This document shows, piece by piece, positions 1 through 6,772 of a stretch of DNA of 27,550 nucleotides. The translations under genes and the position numbers were made by a program. The DNA is from an uncultured Clostridia bacterium (lineage in GTDB: Bacteria; Bacillota; Clostridia; Christensenellales; CAG-138): assembly GCA_937915925.1 (NCBI GenBank), contig CALGGM010000109.1:1-27550 (forward strand). The letters run 5' to 3'. A model generated the notes under the pieces. It was given only the letters and a program-made list of their open reading frames with translations, was not told where the DNA came from and made no database searches. How positions within the stretch are numbered: position 1 is the stretch's first letter; every line of letters begins with the position of its first letter.

Positions 1-5
1 GAAGG

Positions 6-76
6 CGATATGCCCTGACGGGCGCGATATACCTTCGGTACGATATTCCTTCGGATCGATATTCGGCTGACGCCGA
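6..76. repeat. Short array of CGATAT cores alternating with mini-hairpins
   Basis: CGATAT occurs at 6, 25, 41 and 57 (steps of 19, 16 and 16). Each copy is followed by a different tiny inverted repeat: GCCC-TGAC-GGGC (12-23), ACC-TTC-GGT (31-39), TCC-TTC-GGA (47-55) and TCGGC-TGAC-GCCGA (63-76). A further hairpin, CGTGCC-GAA-GGCACG, lies at 99-113. The array sits just past the 3' end of the DegV gene, with no U-tract, so it does not look like an ordinary terminator. The same architecture with another core recurs at 12559-12624. Confidence 0.7.
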
Positions 77-120
77 GCGGCAATCTCTCCGTCACCAACG
101 TGCCGAAGGCACGCACCATT

Positions 121-1101
121 TTACACCTGCGCGGCGTCGATCGCGGAGGCGGAGCGGCGTGTGATCTTGGCGCGGGCGGCTTCCAAAAGCGCCTTTGCCT
201 TTTCCGGAATGACGTCGAGCCCCTTAACGGAGCGCACGCCCTCGCAGCTTTCAAAAAACAGAGCGAGCGCGCCCGGCCCGACGTGCGAGCCCGTGACCGG
301 CTCATAGTCGACGAGCAGGATTTCCTTCGGCGGATGCTCGCCCTCCTTGATCAGCCGGATCAGCTCCTCAGCGTCCTCGCGGCAAGCGGCGTGCGCAATG
401 CCGATCGTCTGACGCTCGGGCTCGACCACGTACTTGTCATACTGCGCGGCAAGCGCTTTGATCGACCGCTTGCGGCTTCTGACCGTATCGAATGCCGAAA
501 TGCGTCCGTCCTCGCCGCCCTTCAGGATCGGCTTGATGCCGAGCACGGTGCCGACGATCGCGGAAAGGTTACTGAGCCTTCCGCCGCGGCGCAGAAACAG
601 CAGGTCGTTGACCGTGAATACGTTGAACATGCGTTCCGAAAACGCACGGAGCTTTTCCGCGGCGTCCGCTGCGGACAGTCCTTCGTCGCGCAGACGCGCC
701 GCTTCGACCGCCACGAGCCCTTCGCCCAGCGACGCCCCGCGCGTGTCGACGACCTCGATCACGCGGTCGGGGTACTGCTCCTTCAAAAGCTCAGCGCCGA
801 GCGCCGCCGACTGGCAGGAGCCCGAAATGCCCGAGGACATCGCAACATACACCACGTCCTTGCCTTCCTTCAAAAACGGCTCGAAGAACTCGGCGTACTC
901 CGCCGGGTTGATCTGGCTCGTCTTGACCTCCGTGTTCTTCAAAAGCGCATAGAACGCGTCGCCGTCGAACGATTCCGTGTCGAGGCAGGTGAAGCGCTCC
1001 CCGTCGATATAATACGCAAAGGGGATCATCCGAAGGTCGTGCGCCTCTGCAACCGGCGTGGGAAGATTGCCGGATGTATCCGTAACCGCAATAAACTGCA
1101 T
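121..1101 (-). CDS. DegV family fatty-acid-binding protein
   Basis: This 326-aa protein has the DegV fold, which binds a fatty acyl chain. Characterised relatives (FakB) present fatty acids to the kinase FakA for phospholipid synthesis; the specific ligand here is unknown. Visible family landmarks are VTDTSGNL at the N terminus, KTSQINP (60-66, the TSQ-P motif), SSGISGSCQSA (89-99), DTRGASLGEGL (119-129) and, further on, LRRGGRLS followed by LGIKPIL. Length is slightly above the usual 280-300 aa. The start is supported by CTGGAGG upstream of the ATG, and a promoter lies at 1162-1191. The gene is monocistronic and diverges from the glycosyltransferase. No fakA is in the window. The family call is secure and the physiological role is inferred. 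Confidence 0.93.
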   Translation of the reverse strand: MQFIAVTDTSGNLPTPVAEAHDLRMIPFAYYIDGERFTCLDTESFDGDAFYALLKNTEVKTSQINPAEYAEFFEPFLKEGKDVVYVAMSSGISGSCQSAALGAELLKEQYPDRVIEVVDTRGASLGEGLVAVEAARLRDEGLSAADAAEKLRAFSERMFNVFTVNDLLFLRRGGRLSNLSAIVGTVLGIKPILKGGEDGRISAFDTVRSRKRSIKALAAQYDKYVVEPERQTIGIAHAACREDAEELIRLIKEGEHPPKEILLVDYEPVTGSHVGPGALALFFESCEGVRSVKGLDVIPEKAKALLEAARAKITRRSASAIDAAQV

Positions 1102-1161
1102 GTCTTTAACCTCCAGTAAAAGGATCGCGGCGTGAAATCACTCCCCGCCGCTTCTGCGTTT

Positions 1162-1191
1162 ATTATATCCAACGGCACGTTTGACAGTCAA
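1162..1191 (-). promoter_or_regulatory. Promoter of the DegV gene
   Basis: Read on the minus strand: TTGACT (1191-1186), 18 nt, TATAAT (1167-1162), about 60 nt before the ATG. It is one of few promoters here with a TTGAC-type -35. Confidence 0.75.
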
Positions 1192-1353
1192 TCTACCCTC
1201 TGAAATTTCGACCCTACCAAACCGTTCCCGGAGAATAGAGCCGCAAAAAGTTCTCTACTCCGAGTAGAATCGATAACAGACCGCAAATCAATAAAGTGAA
1301 TAAACGAAATATAAATCAGAATGACGAAACGGCGCGGAGAACGGAAAGTCGCC

Positions 1354-1382
1354 TTGCAAAAGCGGCGAAACGCTGATATACT
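1354..1382 (+). promoter_or_regulatory. Promoter of the glycosyltransferase/MtnA-like operon
   Basis: TTGCAA (1354-1359), 17 nt, TATACT (1377-1382). The ribosome binding site AGAGGAG (1391-1397) and the ATG at 1404 follow. The -35 has C in place of A at its fourth position. Confidence 0.75.
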
Positions 1383-1403
1383 GAACAAAAAGAGGAGCCC
1401 GAG

Positions 1404-2399
1404 ATGGAAGAGTACGCGCAAAGCAGGATCAGCATCATCGTCCCCGTGTACAACACGGAGGCGTATCTTCCCGCGTGCATCGAAAGCTTGCAGCATCAGA
1501 CACACGGCGCGCTGGAGCTGATCTTCGTCGACGACGGCTCGACCGATCAAAGCGCGGCGATCCTCGACGCGTACGCAAAAGCGGACCCGCGCATCCGCGT
1601 CATCCGGCAAAAAAACAGCGGCGTATCGGCGGCGCGCAACGCGGGTATCGACGCCGCGACGGGCAACTTTATCGGGTTCGTCGATTCGGACGATCGCGTG
1701 GAGCCGCGCTATTGCGAAGCGCTGCTGGACGCGTTTAGAAAGCACCCGGAAATCGGCGTCAGTATTTGCAACCGCTTCATCCACGGGCATCCGAACGGCA
1801 GAACGACGGGCGGCACGGCGTACGCAAACCGCGTGCTGTCGCCCGAGGAGGCGCTGCGGGCGGCGGCGTCGATCGGCAAGAGCTTCGAGGGGTATCTCTG
1901 GAACAAGCTGTTTCGCGCGTCGCTTTTCTCCCGGATGCAGGACGGCAAGCCGCAATTCCGGCTTGATCCGACCGTCGCGATCTGCGAGGACCTGCTGCTT
2001 TGCGCGGAGCTGTTCGCGTCGGGACAGCGGGCGTACTATACGGACGAGCCGCTGTACCACTACTCGTATCGCGAAAGCGGAGCGCTGCGTACGTTTGACG
2101 AAAAGCGTATGAGCGAGTTTGCGGCGCGCGCAAGGATCGAGGCGATCGCCGCCGCGTTCGATGCGCAGGCGCTGCATCTTTTGGAGCTTTCGCACGTCAA
2201 GTCGGCGCTGAACACGCTCTATGTTGCGAAGGTGCAAAAAAATAAGCCGCTTCAGAGGGATATGCGCCGCCGCATCGACGCGCGTCTGCCGTCGCTTTTG
2301 CGGCTTTCCGATCTCCCGAAGTGGGAGCGGGCAAAGCTTTTGATCCGCCGCGCAATGCCGGTGCTGAGCATGCGGGCGTTTTTGCGCGCGGGCGCGTGA
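1404..2399 (+). CDS. Family 2 glycosyltransferase
   Basis: This 331-aa GT-A fold glycosyltransferase should transfer a sugar from a nucleotide-sugar donor to a surface polysaccharide, glycolipid or glycoprotein acceptor; donor and acceptor cannot be read from the sequence. The N-terminal catalytic domain shows ISIIVPVYNTE (9-19), VDDGSTD (42-48) for nucleotide binding, SGVSAARNAGI (72-82), and FVDSDD (92-97), which supplies the metal-binding DxD. A later ICEDLLL segment probably carries the catalytic base. There is no membrane segment. The start has AGAGGAG seven bases upstream. It is followed after 25 nt by the MtnA-like gene, with no terminator seen between them. Family is secure, role generic. 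Confidence 0.92.
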   Translation: MEEYAQSRISIIVPVYNTEAYLPACIESLQHQTHGALELIFVDDGSTDQSAAILDAYAKADPRIRVIRQKNSGVSAARNAGIDAATGNFIGFVDSDDRVEPRYCEALLDAFRKHPEIGVSICNRFIHGHPNGRTTGGTAYANRVLSPEEALRAAASIGKSFEGYLWNKLFRASLFSRMQDGKPQFRLDPTVAICEDLLLCAELFASGQRAYYTDEPLYHYSYRESGALRTFDEKRMSEFAARARIEAIAAAFDAQALHLLELSHVKSALNTLYVAKVQKNKPLQRDMRRRIDARLPSLLRLSDLPKWERAKLLIRRAMPVLSMRAFLRAGA

Positions 2400-2424
2400 A
2401 TCGAAAGAATCGGAGGGAACGGAA

Positions 2425-3483
2425 ATGACGGAAAGACCCGATCGGGGACTGGCGTTTATGCTGCAGTATGAAAACATCGCGTGGTTCGAGGACGGCGCGG
2501 TGCGCATTCTCGACCGCCGCTGCTATCCGCGCGAGGTGTCGTTTGTCACCTGCACGCATTACGGCGAGGTGGCGCAGGCGGTCACCGACATGGTGACGCA
2601 GAGCGCGGGGCCGTACCCCGCGGCGGCGATGGGCATGGCGCTTGCGGCATACGAGTGCCGTGACAGGAGCGAAGCCGAGCAGCGAGCGTTTCTGCTTGCG
2701 GCAAAGGACTGCTTAAGCCATGCGCGTCCGACCACGGCAAAGCGCATGGAGCGCGTCTGCGAGACGATGCTTGAGGCGGCGGAGGACGCGTGGAAGCGCG
2801 GCGAGCCCGTACACGAGGCGATCAAACGCCGCGCGATCGAGGCGAACAACAGCCGTTACGAGCGCATCGGCAAGATCGCGACGTACCTTGTGGAGAAGTT
2901 TCCGAACAACGGCACGATCCTGACGCAGTGCTTTGCGGAGACGATCGTGGGCATGATGCTCAAGGAGGCAAGGGCGAAGGGGAAGACGCTTCGCATCTTC
3001 TGCCCGGAGACGCGCCCGTATTTTCAGGGCGCAAGGCTCACCGCCACGGTCTGCTACGAGATGGGCTTCGACGTGACGGTCATCACCGACAACATGCCCG
3101 CGTTCGTGATGCAGCGCGAGCATGTGGACGTGTTCACCTCGGCGGCGGACGCGATCTGCATGGACGGCAGCGTCATCAACAAGGTGGGGACGTTCCAGAT
3201 CGCGATCGCGGCAAAGCACCTCGGCGTGCCGTATTATGTGACGGGCGCGCCGGACACGGTGCATCCGTCGGCAAAGGACGTCACCATCGAGATGCGCGAT
3301 CCGAACTTCGTCCTGCAGGCGATGGGCGTGAAGACCGCGCGCGACGGCGTGAAGGGGTATTACCCGGCGTTCGACGTGACGCCGCCGGAGCTGGTCACCG
3401 GCGTGGTGACCGACCGCGGCGTGTTCAGCCCGTTCCGTCTGTCCGAGTACGGCACGCGGGACGCGTATGAGGTGGTCGTGTAA
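2425..3483 (+). CDS. MtnA / eIF2B-alpha family sugar-phosphate isomerase-like protein
   Basis: This 352-aa protein belongs to the superfamily that includes S-methyl-5-thioribose-1-phosphate isomerase (methionine salvage), ribose-1,5-bisphosphate isomerase and eIF2B regulatory subunits. Landmarks are ARPTTAKRM (100-108), GTILTQC (163-169) with the Cys matching the catalytic Cys of MtnA, ETRPYFQGARLTA (195-207), and AAD (240-242) followed by NKVGTFQIA (252-260), with Asp242 matching the second catalytic residue. True MtnA reads ILTHCN at the Cys motif; here it is ILTQCF, so the substrate may differ. The start is chosen for CGGAGGGA upstream; an internal ATG at 2458 is less well supported. No other methionine-salvage gene is nearby. 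Isomerase chemistry is likely; the substrate is open. Confidence 0.8.
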   Translation: MTERPDRGLAFMLQYENIAWFEDGAVRILDRRCYPREVSFVTCTHYGEVAQAVTDMVTQSAGPYPAAAMGMALAAYECRDRSEAEQRAFLLAAKDCLSHARPTTAKRMERVCETMLEAAEDAWKRGEPVHEAIKRRAIEANNSRYERIGKIATYLVEKFPNNGTILTQCFAETIVGMMLKEARAKGKTLRIFCPETRPYFQGARLTATVCYEMGFDVTVITDNMPAFVMQREHVDVFTSAADAICMDGSVINKVGTFQIAIAAKHLGVPYYVTGAPDTVHPSAKDVTIEMRDPNFVLQAMGVKTARDGVKGYYPAFDVTPPELVTGVVTDRGVFSPFRLSEYGTRDAYEVVV

Positions 3484-3498
3484 GCGACACAGTTGATC

Positions 3499-3650
3499 CG
3501 TAGGGGACGCCGACCCCGGCGTCCCGGAATGAAGTATGGGAAAGGAGATCCTTCGGCTTCACCTCAGGATGACAAATATTGCTTGCGCTGCTACCCGTAG
3601 GGACGGGCATTGCCCGTCCGCCGAGACAGCGGAACGGGGAAACGGGATAT
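3499..3650. repeat. Cluster of dispersed hairpin repeats (families R1 and R2)
   Basis: An R2 copy with a GGACGCCGACCCCGGCGTCC hairpin core is at 3499-3526. An R1 copy (GATCCTTCG ... CTCAGGATGACA) is at 3544-3575. A third hairpin, GGACGGGCATTGCCCGTCC, is at about 3600-3618. These elements fill the gap between the MtnA-like gene and the next operon. R1 recurs at 16.6, 21.6 and 22.3 kb, and R2 at 6.6, 16.8 and 21.8-22.0 kb. Confidence 0.8.
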
Positions 3651-3696
3651 TCCCTGCAAATGAATTGCGGCGATGCCGCATGAAAGAGAGGAAACG

Positions 3697-4035
3697 ATGA
3701 CGGTAAACGTATACGAACAGTACTTCGCGGCGGACTGCGTCGCAAACAGCATCCATCGCCACGCGGCGCTGGTGATGCTGATCGCCACGTCGGAAAACGG
3801 CACGGTGCGCTATGAGGCGGCGGTGACGTTCTTCCCGCACATCGACGAGAGCGATTTCGCGGTTTCCTACGATGCGTACTATTCCGACGTGCTCTACGAG
3901 GCGCCGGGCAGACGCTCGAAAAAACGCGAGGAGACGCTTCTTGAAACGCTGCGCGAGGACGTCGATGCGCTGAGCCGGCAGGCGGGCGGCACGGTGTACT
4001 GGGACAAGCCCTTAAAGGAAGCGAGACGCGGGTAA
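3697..4035 (+). CDS. Small protein of unknown function upstream of the LOG gene
   Basis: This 112-aa soluble protein has no family I recognise. It begins MTVNVYEQYF and contains an acidic/aromatic middle (HIDESDFAVSYDAYYSDVLYE). A basic stretch (GRRSKKREETLLETLRED) follows, which is probably helical. There is no signal peptide or membrane segment. The start at 3697 is preferred over the upstream in-frame ATG at 3673 because GAGAGGA lies just upstream. It ends 6 nt before the LOG-family gene, so the two are almost certainly cotranscribed. Composition matches the neighbours. Confidence 0.8.
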   Translation: MTVNVYEQYFAADCVANSIHRHAALVMLIATSENGTVRYEAAVTFFPHIDESDFAVSYDAYYSDVLYEAPGRRSKKREETLLETLREDVDALSRQAGGTVYWDKPLKEARRG

Positions 4036-4041
4036 CGGCAT

Positions 4042-4590
4042 ATGAATATCACGGTGTATCTCGGCGCAACGCCGGGCAGCGATCCCGCGCTGGAAACGGC
4101 GGCGCGCGCGCTCGGCGCGTGGATCGGCAAAAACGGACATCATCTTGTGTATGGCGGCTCGAAGTGCGGGCTGATGGGCGTGCTGGCGGAAAGCGTTCTT
4201 GCTTCGGGCGGCAAGGTCACGGGCGTGGAGCCGCAGTTTTTTGTGGACGACGGGTTCGTGTACGACGCGATCACGGAGCTGATCGTCACGCGCGATATGT
4301 CCGAACGCAAGGCAAAGATGATCGAGCTCGGCGACGCGTTCATCGCGTTTCCGGGCGGCACGGGTACGCTCGAGGAGATCGCGGAGGTCATGAGTAAGGT
4401 CGCGCTTCGTCGCCTGGACGCGCCGTGCATCCTCTACGATCTGAACGGGTATTATACGGGATTAAAGCTGCTGCTCGACCACATGGTCGAAATGGGACTG
4501 TCAAGCCCGGAAAAGCTTTCCGGCATTACGTTCGCCGCGACGCTTGATGAGATCATAGCGGCGCTTTACGCACCGCGCAGACTGCCGTAG
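4042..4590 (+). CDS. LOG family nucleotide 5'-monophosphate phosphoribohydrolase
   Basis: This 182-aa protein matches the LOG/TIGR00730 family (YvdD and LONELY GUY type). Studied members hydrolyse the N-glycosidic bond of nucleoside monophosphates, including cytokinin ribotides; the bacterial physiological substrate is often unknown. Visible motifs are YGGSKCGLMG (37-46), MSERKAKM (86-93, with the conserved Arg-Lys) and the diagnostic PGGTGTLEE (104-112), which binds phosphate and carries the catalytic Glu. Length is typical. The ATG follows the previous stop by 6 nt with only a weak ribosome binding site, consistent with coupling. The last codons and stop lie inside a 53-bp repeat whose other copy is at 24001-24053. 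Confidence 0.93.
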   Translation: MNITVYLGATPGSDPALETAARALGAWIGKNGHHLVYGGSKCGLMGVLAESVLASGGKVTGVEPQFFVDDGFVYDAITELIVTRDMSERKAKMIELGDAFIAFPGGTGTLEEIAEVMSKVALRRLDAPCILYDLNGYYTGLKLLLDHMVEMGLSSPEKLSGITFAATLDEIIAALYAPRRLP

Positions 4591-4630
4591 AAGGGGTCAG
4601 ACCGTTTGCGGCGAGATCATTCAATGGAAT
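4578..4630 (+). repeat. 3'-flanking 53-bp repeat, copy 1
   Basis: It starts CAGACTGCCGTAGAAGG and runs to ATTCAATGGAAT. It matches the minus strand of 24001-24053 at 48 of 53 positions. It spans the stop codon of the LOG gene, and the other copy lies just past the stop of the M32 carboxypeptidase gene in the same orientation relative to that gene. Confidence 0.8.
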
Positions 4631-4670
4631 TCGCACGATTCCCGCGTGTAACATGGTGCATCGCCGCGCT

Positions 4671-5189
4671 TTACGCGCCGCGCGAGAACAACCGATAGAA
4701 CGGAATGCGGATATACCGCCCCGAAACCGACTTCGCGTACGGATCGGCGGCGGTCTTTTTGTATGCGCTGCGGATGCCGAAAAAGTAGCGGAACGCAAGC
4801 CGCTGCGCGACGCGGTACACATCGGTCTTATCGATCTCCACCGAACGGCATTTGCGGTCGATCAGATCCCGCCGGAACAGGAGCGTGGTCACGTGCCGGA
4901 CGCGCTTCAAACCCCTTGCCCACAGGTACGCATTCAGATGATAGCGGAATTCAAAGGTCATGCAGCGCTCGGAAAACAGGAACTCCTGCGAAAACGCGGC
5001 GCGGTACGCATCGGACAGCGTGCCTGCGACGAACGCGCAAAGCCGCTTCGCGCCGAGTGCGCGGGTCAGCCGAGCCCATTCCTCCGGCTCGTCCGCGAGC
5101 ACGATGCGAAAGCCCTCCGTAAGGACCTCGGTGCAGCGGAACAGCAGCTCCCGGATCTCGTTTTTCTCTTGTTCACACAGCGCTTTCAT
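4671..5189 (-). CDS. Uncharacterised 172-aa protein, probably from a leaderless mRNA
   Basis: I do not recognise the family. The protein starts MKALCEQEKNEIRELLFRCTEVLTEGFRIVLADEPEEW, looks helical and soluble, and becomes strongly basic and aromatic at the C terminus. There is no signal peptide. The start at 5189 is chosen because a promoter (TTGCGA, 17 nt, TACGAT) lies directly upstream: its -10 ends 7 nt before the A of the ATG, and there is no ribosome binding site. The longer open frame upstream runs through the terminator and the ferredoxin gene of another frame, so it is not real. It is convergent with the LOG gene; no partner is evident. Confidence 0.75.
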   Translation of the reverse strand: MKALCEQEKNEIRELLFRCTEVLTEGFRIVLADEPEEWARLTRALGAKRLCAFVAGTLSDAYRAAFSQEFLFSERCMTFEFRYHLNAYLWARGLKRVRHVTTLLFRRDLIDRKCRSVEIDKTDVYRVAQRLAFRYFFGIRSAYKKTAADPYAKSVSGRYIRIPFYRLFSRGA

Positions 5190-5195
5190 ACCGTT

Positions 5196-5224
5196 ATCGT
5201 AGCACAGTTCGCCCCGTTTCGCAA
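5196..5224 (-). promoter_or_regulatory. Promoter placing transcription start at the ATG
   Basis: Minus strand: TTGCGA (5224-5219), 17 nt, TACGAT (5201-5196), then six bases and the ATG at 5189. With usual sigma-A geometry the first transcribed base is the A of the start codon. Confidence 0.65.
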
Positions 5225-5312
5225 CAGGAATCGGCGGAGCGGTTCCTTGCGGAAGGAGGCAAGCCAAAGGCAGGCGGTGATGAGGTGTCGCTTGAACTGC
5301 AAATACGCGGCG

Positions 5313-5341
5313 AAAAAAACAGCTCCGGGCGTGCCGGAGCC
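5313..5341 (-). terminator. Rho-independent terminator of the ferredoxin gene
   Basis: Minus strand: GCTCCGG, a short loop, CCGGAGC, then TG and seven T. It ends about 20-45 nt past the ferredoxin stop. Confidence 0.85.
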
Positions 5342-5359
5342 GTTCTTTCGGTCGTGTGA

Positions 5360-5530
5360 TTATTCCGCTGCGGGTGCGCCGACGGGGCAAACCTCTGCGC
5401 AGTTGCCGCACTCGATGCACGCATCGGGGTTGATCTCGTACTTGCCGTCGCCCTCTGCGATTGCTTCTACCGGGCACTCTGCCGCGCATGCGCCGCAGGA
5501 GATACATTCGTCGCTGATTTTGTATGCCAT
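5360..5530 (-). CDS. 2[4Fe-4S] ferredoxin
   Basis: This 56-aa clostridial-type ferredoxin is a soluble low-potential electron carrier for anaerobic redox enzymes such as hydrogenase or pyruvate:ferredoxin oxidoreductase. Two classical cluster motifs are visible: CISCGACAAECP near the N terminus and CIECGNCAEVCP in the second half. Each is CxxCxxCxxxCP, so two [4Fe-4S] clusters are expected. Length is as usual. The ATG is preceded by a strong AGGAGGAT site and promoter, and a strong terminator follows, so it is a monocistronic, probably highly expressed gene. The physiological partner cannot be read from the neighbours. Confidence 0.97.
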   Translation of the reverse strand: MAYKISDECISCGACAAECPVEAIAEGDGKYEINPDACIECGNCAEVCPVGAPAAE

Positions 5531-5561
5531 TGTTTGATCCTCCTCATAAGATTTCACCATC

Positions 5562-5589
5562 ATTATAACATGTGTTTTCGATTTTGCAA
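5562..5589 (-). promoter_or_regulatory. Ferredoxin promoter
   Basis: Minus strand: TTGCAA (5589-5584), 16 nt, perfect TATAAT (5567-5562), about 32 nt before the start codon. Confidence 0.8.
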
Positions 5590-5712
5590 CGGTTTTTTTC
5601 AATCGAACGGGGCGCCGCAAAACGATTCCTGCCGATTTTCTACGACCTTTGTCCGGTGTCTTTCTTTCGACATCCGCCGTATCGTACACTGTCGCTCGGA
5701 AAGGAGGCGCGT

Positions 5713-6528
5713 ATGCTGTATTCGTTTCAGGAGGGTCTTTTGAACATGCCGCCAAAGAGAGACCCCGATCGCAGGCTTTTGCTTTTGCCGACCGAGGAAA
5801 TCCGGCTTTCGCCCGCGCGCACGCGAAAATCGATCGACCGCACGGCGCTTTCGGAGCTTATGGTGAGCATTGCGCAGATCGGGCTGATCCAGCCGATCAC
5901 GGTGCGAAAGCTTTCGGAAGGGTACGAGCTGATCGCGGGCGAGCGGCGGCTTCGCGCGTGCCGGCTTTTGGGATACAAGGAGATCCCGTGCGTCGTGGTG
6001 CAGGCGGGTGAGGAACGCTGCGCGGTCATGGCGCTGTCCGAAAACCTGCAGCGAAGGCCGTTGCACTTTCTGGAGGAAGCGGAGCGGCTGGATGCCCTGC
6101 TGTCCGGCGGCATGGGCGAGGAACAGCTTTCCACCGTGCTCGGCAAAAACGACCCGTACGTCGCAAACCGCCTGCGGCTTTTGAAGCTGCCGAACGAGAC
6201 CCGCGCGAGGCTTCGCGCAAACGGGCTTTCGGAGCGGCACGCCCGCGCGCTTTTAAGGCTCAACGACGGCGAGCGTCAGCAGCAGGCGCTTGATCTGATC
6301 GAACGCCGCAAGATGACCGGCGCGGCGTCGGAACGGCTTGTCGATTCGATGACCGACAGCGCGGGCGCGGCGCCGATGCGCATCCTGCGCTTCTCGCGCG
6401 ATTGCCGCCTGTTCATCAACAGCGTCAAGACCTGCATCGAGCAGCTCGACGGCTCCGGCATCACCGCAAACCTCGAGGAGACCCGCCGCGACGACGGCGT
6501 CGACCTCTTGATCCGCGTGCGGACGTGA
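5713..6528 (+). CDS. noc: Noc-type ParB family nucleoid occlusion protein
   Basis: This 271-aa ParB-family DNA-binding protein resembles Noc more than chromosomal ParB. Noc loads CTP-dependently at its DNA sites and, through an N-terminal amphipathic helix, recruits DNA to the membrane to keep the division ring off the nucleoid. Visible here are a short amphipathic start MLYSFQEGLL (1-10), GLIQPITVR (57-65), GERRLRA (76-82), ENLQRRPLHFLEEA (110-123), a helix-turn-helix at about 136-160 and a C-terminal FSRDCRLFINSVKTCIEQL segment typical of Noc. The start at 5713 has AAGGAGG at 5701 and keeps the N-terminal helix; a second possible start at 5746 would remove it. It is not next to rsmG or parA here, unlike many relatives. 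I found no clear promoter. Confidence 0.82.
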   Translation: MLYSFQEGLLNMPPKRDPDRRLLLLPTEEIRLSPARTRKSIDRTALSELMVSIAQIGLIQPITVRKLSEGYELIAGERRLRACRLLGYKEIPCVVVQAGEERCAVMALSENLQRRPLHFLEEAERLDALLSGGMGEEQLSTVLGKNDPYVANRLRLLKLPNETRARLRANGLSERHARALLRLNDGERQQQALDLIERRKMTGAASERLVDSMTDSAGAAPMRILRFSRDCRLFINSVKTCIEQLDGSGITANLEETRRDDGVDLLIRVRT

Positions 6529-6548
6529 AACGGCGCCACGGGTTGAAG

Positions 6549-6735
6549 GACACCTCATCAGTCAGCTTCGCTGACAGCTTCTCCTCGAGGAGAAGCCTTT
6601 TGGTGTCGCTGCGCGAGGTTGTGAAAACGGATTGTAGGGGGCGACGACCTCGGCGCTCCGAAAAGAGACCTGCGGTTCAAAAGACAACCCTTCCGTCACC
6701 TATCGGTGACTCCCCTTGCACAGGGGAGGCAAGAG
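6549..6735. repeat. Mosaic of three hairpin repeat types between noc and rsmA
   Basis: It runs first with AGTCAGCTTCGCTGACAGCT and TTCTCCTCGAGGAGAAGCC hairpins (about 6549-6603), then a degenerate R2 copy (6633-6660). Last come GTCACCTATCGGTGAC and CCCCTTGCACAGGGG hairpins (about 6692-6728). The 3' ends of noc and rsmA converge on it. It may serve as a transcription barrier, but no T-run terminator is evident. The bases just before the R2 copy (GTGAAAACGGA) are also shared with the copy at 16.8 kb. Confidence 0.7.
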
Positions 6736-6772
6736 AGTAAAAACGGATCGTAGATGGCATTGCCCGTCCACG

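Larger units (their letters stand above)
1102..1403. other. Divergent intergenic region between DegV and glycosyltransferase genes
   Basis: This 302-bp region holds the two divergent promoters. It also has a small inverted repeat, CTACTC-C-GAGTAG (1255-1267), and an AT-richer stretch at about 1255-1330. I see no credible small gene: the ATG at 1321 opens only an out-of-frame run into the glycosyltransferase and lacks a ribosome binding site. Confidence 0.6.

Noticed and set aside
100..1119. 339-aa frame opposite the DegV gene and many similar long antisense frames
   Set aside because: Typical high-GC shadows: Arg/Ala/His-rich, no family motifs, no ribosome binding sites, opposite to secure genes.
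1321..1521. 66-aa frame upstream of and overlapping the glycosyltransferase
   Set aside because: No ribosome binding site, spans the glycosyltransferase promoter, and is out of frame with a clear gene.
3425..3840. Antisense ORFs between the MtnA-like gene and the small unknown gene
   Set aside because: They are shadows of the R1/R2 repeats and of the plus-strand genes; composition and lack of sites argue against coding.
5190..5507. Extension of the 172-aa protein upstream
   Set aside because: It would run through its own promoter, the ferredoxin terminator and the ferredoxin gene in another frame, with Cys/Arg-rich shadow sequence.
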